Positions 60,538 through 64,000 of a stretch of DNA of 64,000 nt are shown here, piece after piece. Positions within the stretch are counted from its first letter, which is position 1; every line of letters starts with the position of its first letter. The translations under genes and the position numbers were made by a program. Source of the DNA: Crotalaria pallida (Eukaryota > Streptophyta > Magnoliopsida > Fabales > Fabaceae). Location: contig CM075656.1 of assembly GCA_037953625.1 (NCBI GenBank), positions 63,011,001-63,075,000 on the forward strand. Direction: 5' to 3'. The notes beneath the pieces were generated by a model. It was not told where the DNA came from and made no database searches. It saw only the letters and a program-made list of their open reading frames with translations.

Positions 60538-61745
60538 CCAAGGGACGTAGAGGGTGAAGCATAAGTCCTTGGAGGTTCTAACAAGTGTAGAATGGTTAGG
60601 AGAGTATTCTAAAGGCTTAGAATGGTCTAGGAATGTGTATTAGGACATAGAAGAACATTTAGAATGATCGTAAACATTGCTTGGTACCCTAAAGGACGTA
60701 GAGAGTGTAACATGAGTCCTTGGAGGTTCTAACAAGTGTAGAATGGTTAAGATAGTATTCTAATGGCTTAGAATGTTCTAGGAATGTGTATTAGGATATA
60801 TACGAACATTTAGAATGATCCTAAACATTGCTTGGTACCCTAATGGACGTAGAGGGTGTAGCATGAGTCCTTGGAGGTTCTAACAAGTGTAGAATGGTTA
60901 AGAGAGTATTCTAAAGGCTTAGAATGGTCTACGAATGTGTATTAGGACTTATAAGAACCATTAGAATGATCCTAAACATTGCTTGGTACCCGAAGAGACG
61001 TAGAGAGTGTAGCATGAGTCCTTGGAGGTTCTAACAAGTGTAGAATGGTTAAGAGAGTATTCTAAAGGCAAAGAATGGTCTACGAATGTATATTAGGACT
61101 TATAAGAACCATTAGAATGATCCTAAACATTGCTTGGTACCCCAAGGGACGTAGAGGGTGTAGCATGAGTCCTTGGAGGTTCTAACAAGTGTAGAATGGT
61201 TAAGAGAGTATTCTAAAGGCTTAGAATGGTCTAGGAATGTGTATTAGGACTTATAAGAACCATTAGAATGATCCTAAACATTGCTTGGTACCCGAAGGGA
61301 CGTAGAGGGTGTAGCATGAGTCCTTGGAGGTTCTAACAAGTGTAGAATGGTTAAGAAAGTAATCTAAAGGCTTAGAATGGTCTAGGAATGTGTATTAGGA
61401 CTTATAAGAACCATTAGAATGATCCTAAACATTGCTTGGTACCCAAAGGGACGTAGAGGGTGTAGCATGAGTCCTTGGAGGTTCTAACAAGTGTAGAATG
61501 GTTAGGAGAGTATTCTAAAGGCTTAGAATGGTCTAGGAAATTGTATTAGGACATATAAGAACATTTGGAATGATCCTAAACATTGCTTGGTACCCTAAAG
61601 GACATAGAGAGTGTAGCATGAGTCCTTGGAGGTTCTAACAAGTGTAGAATGGTTAAGAGAGTATTCTAAAGGCTTAGAATAGTCTAGGAATGTGTATTAG
61701 GACTTATAAGAACCATTAGAATGATCCTAAACATTGCTTGGTACC

Positions 61746-62198
61746 CGAAGGGACGTAGAGGGTGTAGCATGAGTCCTTGGAGGTTCTAACAAGTGTAGAA
61801 TGGTTAGGAGAGTATTCTAAAGGCTTAGAATGGTCTAGGAATGTGTATTAAGACATATAAGAACATTTAGAATGATCCTAAACATTGCTTGGTACCCCAA
61901 GGGACGTAGAGGGTGTAGCATGAGTCCTTGGAGGTTCTAACAAGTGTAGAATGGTTAAGAGAGTATTCTAAAGGCTTAGAATGGTCTAGGAATGTGTATT
62001 AGGACTTATAAGAACCATTAGAATGATCCTAAACATTGCTTGGTACCCGAAGAGACGTAGAGGGTGTAGCATGAGTCCTTGGAGGTTCTAACAAGTGTAG
62101 AATGGTTAAGAGAGTACTCTAAAGGCTTAGAATGGTCTAGGAATGTGTATTAGGACTTATAAGAACCATTAGAATGATCCTAAACATTGCTTGGTACC
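61746..62198. repeat. 3-mer duplication, copy 1 (453 bp)
   Basis: AGGAG with TTAAGACATAT, a CCAAG/T1 unit, and GAAGAGAC/GTACTC. The triplet is repeated at once. Confidence 0.87.
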
Positions 62199-62651
62199 CG
62201 AAGGGACGTAGAGGGTGTAGCATGAGTCCTTGGAGGTTCTAACAAGTGTAGAATGGTTAGGAGAGTATTCTAAAGGCTTAGAATGGTCTAGGAATGTGTA
62301 TTAAGACATATAAGAACATTTAGAATGATCCTAAACATTGCTTGGTACCCCAAGGGACGTAGAGGGTGTAGCATGAGTCCTTGGAGGTTCTAACAAGTGT
62401 AGAATGGTTAAGAGAGTATTCTAAAGGCTTAGAATGGTCTAGGAATGTGTATTAGGACTTATAAGAACCATTAGAATGATCCTAAACATTGCTTGGTACC
62501 CGAAGAGACGTAGAGGGTGTAGCATGAGTCCTTGGAGGTTCTAACAAGTGTAGAATGGTTAAGAGAGTACTCTAAAGGCTTAGAATGGTCTAGGAATGTG
62601 TATTAGGACTTATCAGAACCATTAGAATGATCCTAAACATTGCTTGGTACC
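62199..62651. repeat. 3-mer duplication, copy 2 (453 bp)
   Basis: It has the same three units as the preceding 453 bp. The last unit has a TTATCAGAACC tail (near 62610), which the first copy lacks. Confidence 0.87.
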
Positions 62652-62802
62652 CGAAGGGACGTAGAGGGTGTAGCATGAGTCCTTGGAGGTTCTAACAAGT
62701 GTAGAATGGTTAAGAGAGTATTCTAAAGGCAAAGAATGGTCTACGAATGTGTATTAGGACTTATAAGAACCATTAGAATGATCCTAAACATTGCTTGGTA
62801 CC

Positions 62803-64000
62803 CCAAGGGACGTAGAGGGTGAAGCATGAGTCCTTGGAGGTTCTAACAAGTGTAGAATGGTTAGGAGAGTATTCTAAAGGCTTAGAATGGTCTAGGAATG
62901 TGTATTAGGACATAGAAGAACATTTAGAATGATCGTAAACATTGCTTGGTACCCTAAAGGACGTAGAGAGTGTAACATGAGTCCTTGGAGGTTCTAACAA
63001 GTGTAGAATGGTTAAGATAGTATTCTAATGGCTTAGAATGTTCTAGGAATGTGTATTAGGATATATACGAACATTTAGAATGATCCTAAACATTGCTTGG
63101 TACCCTAATGGACGTAGAGGGTGTAGCATGAGTCCTTGGAGGTTCTAACAAGTGTAGAATGGTTAAGAGAGTATTCTAAAGGCTTAGAATGGTCTACGAA
63201 TGTGTATTAGGACTTATAAGAACCATTAGAATGATCCTAAACATTGCTTGGTACCCGAAGAGACGTAGAGAGTGTAGCATGAGTCCTTGGAGGTTCTAAC
63301 AAGTGTAGAATGGTTAAGAGAGTATTCTAAAGACAAAGAATGGTCTACGAATGTATATTAGGACTTATAAGAACCATTAGAATGATCCTAAACATTGCTT
63401 GGTACCCCAAGGGACGTAGAGGGTGTAGCATGAGTCCTTGGAGGTTCTAACAAGTGTAGAATGGTTAAGAGAGTATTCTAAAGGCTTAGAATGGTCTAGG
63501 AATGTGTATTAGGACTTATAAGAACCATTAGAATGATCCTAAACATTGCTTGGTATCCGAAGGGACGTAGAGGGTGTAGCATGAGTCCTTGGAGGTTCTA
63601 ACAAGTGTAGAATGGTTAAGAAAGTAATCTAAAGGCTTAGAATGGTCTAGGAATGTGTATTAGGACTTATAAGAACCATTAGAATGATCCTAAACATTGC
63701 TTGGTACCCGAAGGGACGTAGAGGGTGTAGCATGAGTCCTTGGAGGTTCTAACAAGTGTAGAATGGTTAGGAGAGTATTCTAAAGGCTTAGAATGGTCTA
63801 GGAAATTGTATTAGGACATATAAGAACATTTAGAATGATCCTAAACATTGCTTGGTACCCTTAGGACATAGAGAGTGTAGCATGAGTCCTTGGAGGTTCT
63901 AACAAGTGTAGAATGGTTAAGAGAGTATTCTAAAGGCTTAGAATGTTCTAGGAATGTGTATTAGGACTTATAAGAACCATTAGAATGCTCCTAAACATTG
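62803..64000. repeat. Second 15-mer HOR copy 2, cut by the window end
   Basis: It repeats 60538 onward at an offset of 2265 bp: GTGAAGC, CATAGAAG, GATCGTA, AAGATAG/T3, TCTACG, GTATATT, AAGAAAG and GGAAATTG markers appear in the same order. Differences include GCATGAG for GCATAAG, AGACAAAG for GGCAAAG (63256 unit), GGTATC for GGTACC (63552) and a one-base-shorter head CTTAGG at 63860. The array continues past the window. Confidence 0.88.

Larger units (their letters stand above)
60538..62802. repeat. Second 15-mer HOR copy 1 (2265 bp)
   Basis: Units begin at 60538 (GTGAAGC, CATAGAAG, GATCGTA), 60689 (CTAAAGG, AAGATAG, T3), 60840 (CTAATGG, TCTACG), 60991 (GAAGAGAC, CAAAG, GTATATT), 61142, 61293 (AAGAAAG), 61444 (GGAAATTG), 61595 (GACATAGAGAG), then two AGGAG/CCAAG/GTACTC triplets and a CAAAG unit (62652). 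It shares marker units with the 53-60 kb HORs in a new order. Confidence 0.88.
1..64000. repeat. 151-bp satellite array, head to tail, spanning the whole window
   Basis: Every stretch of the window is a copy of one 151-bp unit, always in the same orientation, with GGTACC about every 151 bases. Hand-tallied consensus composition is A 48, T 42, G 42, C 19. By my count 393 monomers are exactly 151 bp, 15 are 181 bp, and 12 differ by one or two bases. Those 12 start at 23251, 26119, 28234, 28837, 29893, 31854, 44841, 48464, 48765, 49821, 49971 and 52084. Neighbouring monomers differ at several diagnostic positions, yet monomers several units apart are almost identical, which defines higher-order repeats. 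No unique spacer or foreign insertion is visible, and stops occur in all frames. This size and arrangement are typical of eukaryotic centromeric or heterochromatic satellites. A plant source is plausible but unproven. Confidence 0.98.

Noticed and set aside
1..64000. Protein-coding potential
   Set aside because: Stops (TAG, TAA, TGA) are frequent in every frame and the 151-bp period shifts frame at each unit. In the consensus no open stretch exceeds about 130 nt on the minus strand or about 100 nt on the plus strand.
1..64000. CRISPR array or bacterial iterons
   Set aside because: The whole 151-bp unit is conserved with no unique spacers, the unit is far longer than CRISPR repeats or iterons, and there are no cas or replication genes. 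Sixty-four kilobases of satellite is a eukaryotic feature.
1..64000. Retrotransposon, LTR or other mobile-element insertion
   Set aside because: The 151- or 181-bp spacing is continuous, and my length accounting closes to the base, leaving no room for an insertion. No target-site duplications, LTR ends or polyA tracts were seen.
1..64000. Identity with the Arabidopsis 178-bp centromere repeat or primate alpha satellite
   Set aside because: Length differs (151 against about 178 and 171 bp), and by memory I see no convincing shared sequence. A database search would be needed to name the family.
1..64000. Inverted monomers or an orientation switch
   Set aside because: Reading the entire window, every unit has GGTACC, GAGTCCTTGG and GATCCTAAAC in the same order and on the same strand.
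1..64000. Telomeric or interstitial telomere-like repeats
   Set aside because: CCTAAAC and TTTAGAATG look superficially like fragments of TTTAGGG-type repeats, but no tandem telomere heptamers or hexamers occur.

Overview
The whole window is one uninterrupted satellite-DNA array. A 151-bp monomer (about 40% GC, G-rich and C-poor on the plus strand) is repeated head to tail, always in the same orientation, from base 1 to base 64000. Almost every monomer carries one KpnI site (GGTACC), and I number monomer positions (p1-p151) from the base after that site. The array holds about 421 monomers: the first lacks one base and the last is cut by the window edge. The count closes exactly: 420 monomers x 151 + 15 extra 30-bp modules - 10 net single-base indels = 63,860, the start of the last monomer. 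I see no gene, RNA gene, transposon, CRISPR array, inversion or unique sequence. Because 151 is not a multiple of 3, every frame of the consensus meets a stop within about 130 nt on either strand.

The DNA is almost certainly from a eukaryotic nuclear genome, in a centromeric, pericentromeric or other heterochromatic block. The near-nucleosomal monomer, the tens of kilobases of tandem array and the higher-order organisation all point that way. The size would suit a plant centromeric satellite, but nothing in the sequence proves the taxon and I do not recognise the family. No database search was possible.

Monomers differ at a few linked diagnostic sites: the head (CGAAG, CCAAG or CTAAG at p1-5), p8-13 (ACGTAG, ACATAG, ACGTAC or ACGTCG), p20-25 (TAGCAT, TAACAT, TACCAT or TAGAAT), p31 (C or G), p61-72 (AAGAGAGTATTC, AGGAGAGTATTC, AAGAAAGTAATC and others), p79-94 (CTTAGAATGGTCTAGG or CAAAGAATGGTCTACG) and a tail at p108-123 (T1 ACTTATAAGAACCATT, T2 ACATATAAGAACATTT, T3 ATATATACGAACATTT). 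The order of these variants reveals higher-order repeats (HORs).

Layout. 1-5223: mixed monomers and an 11-mer (1691 bp). 5224-15067: 12-mer HOR of 1842 bp with 11-mer and 6-mer derivatives, each copy opening with a 181-bp monomer. 15068-20985: mixed, including a second copy of the 2.3-4.5 kb block 13,558 bp away. 20986-27025: 9-mer HOR (1359 bp). 27026-31098: mixed, with 4-mer and 2-mer duplications. 31099-40914: a different 9-mer, marked by an AatII-site monomer, with 8-, 7- and 5-mer derivatives and a 22-mer super-repeat. 40915-43179: three copies of a 755-bp 5-mer. 43180-46047: further copies of the preceding HOR. 46048-52383: a divergent subfamily with T3 tails. 52384-64000: A/B chimeric monomers arranged in 15-mer (2265 bp) and 8-mer (1208 bp) HORs.

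Nothing is encoded here. The likely role is structural: nucleosome packaging, heterochromatin and possibly kinetochore specification. The sequence also records repeated local amplification, unequal exchange and conversion, with different HORs homogenised in different 2-15 kb domains.
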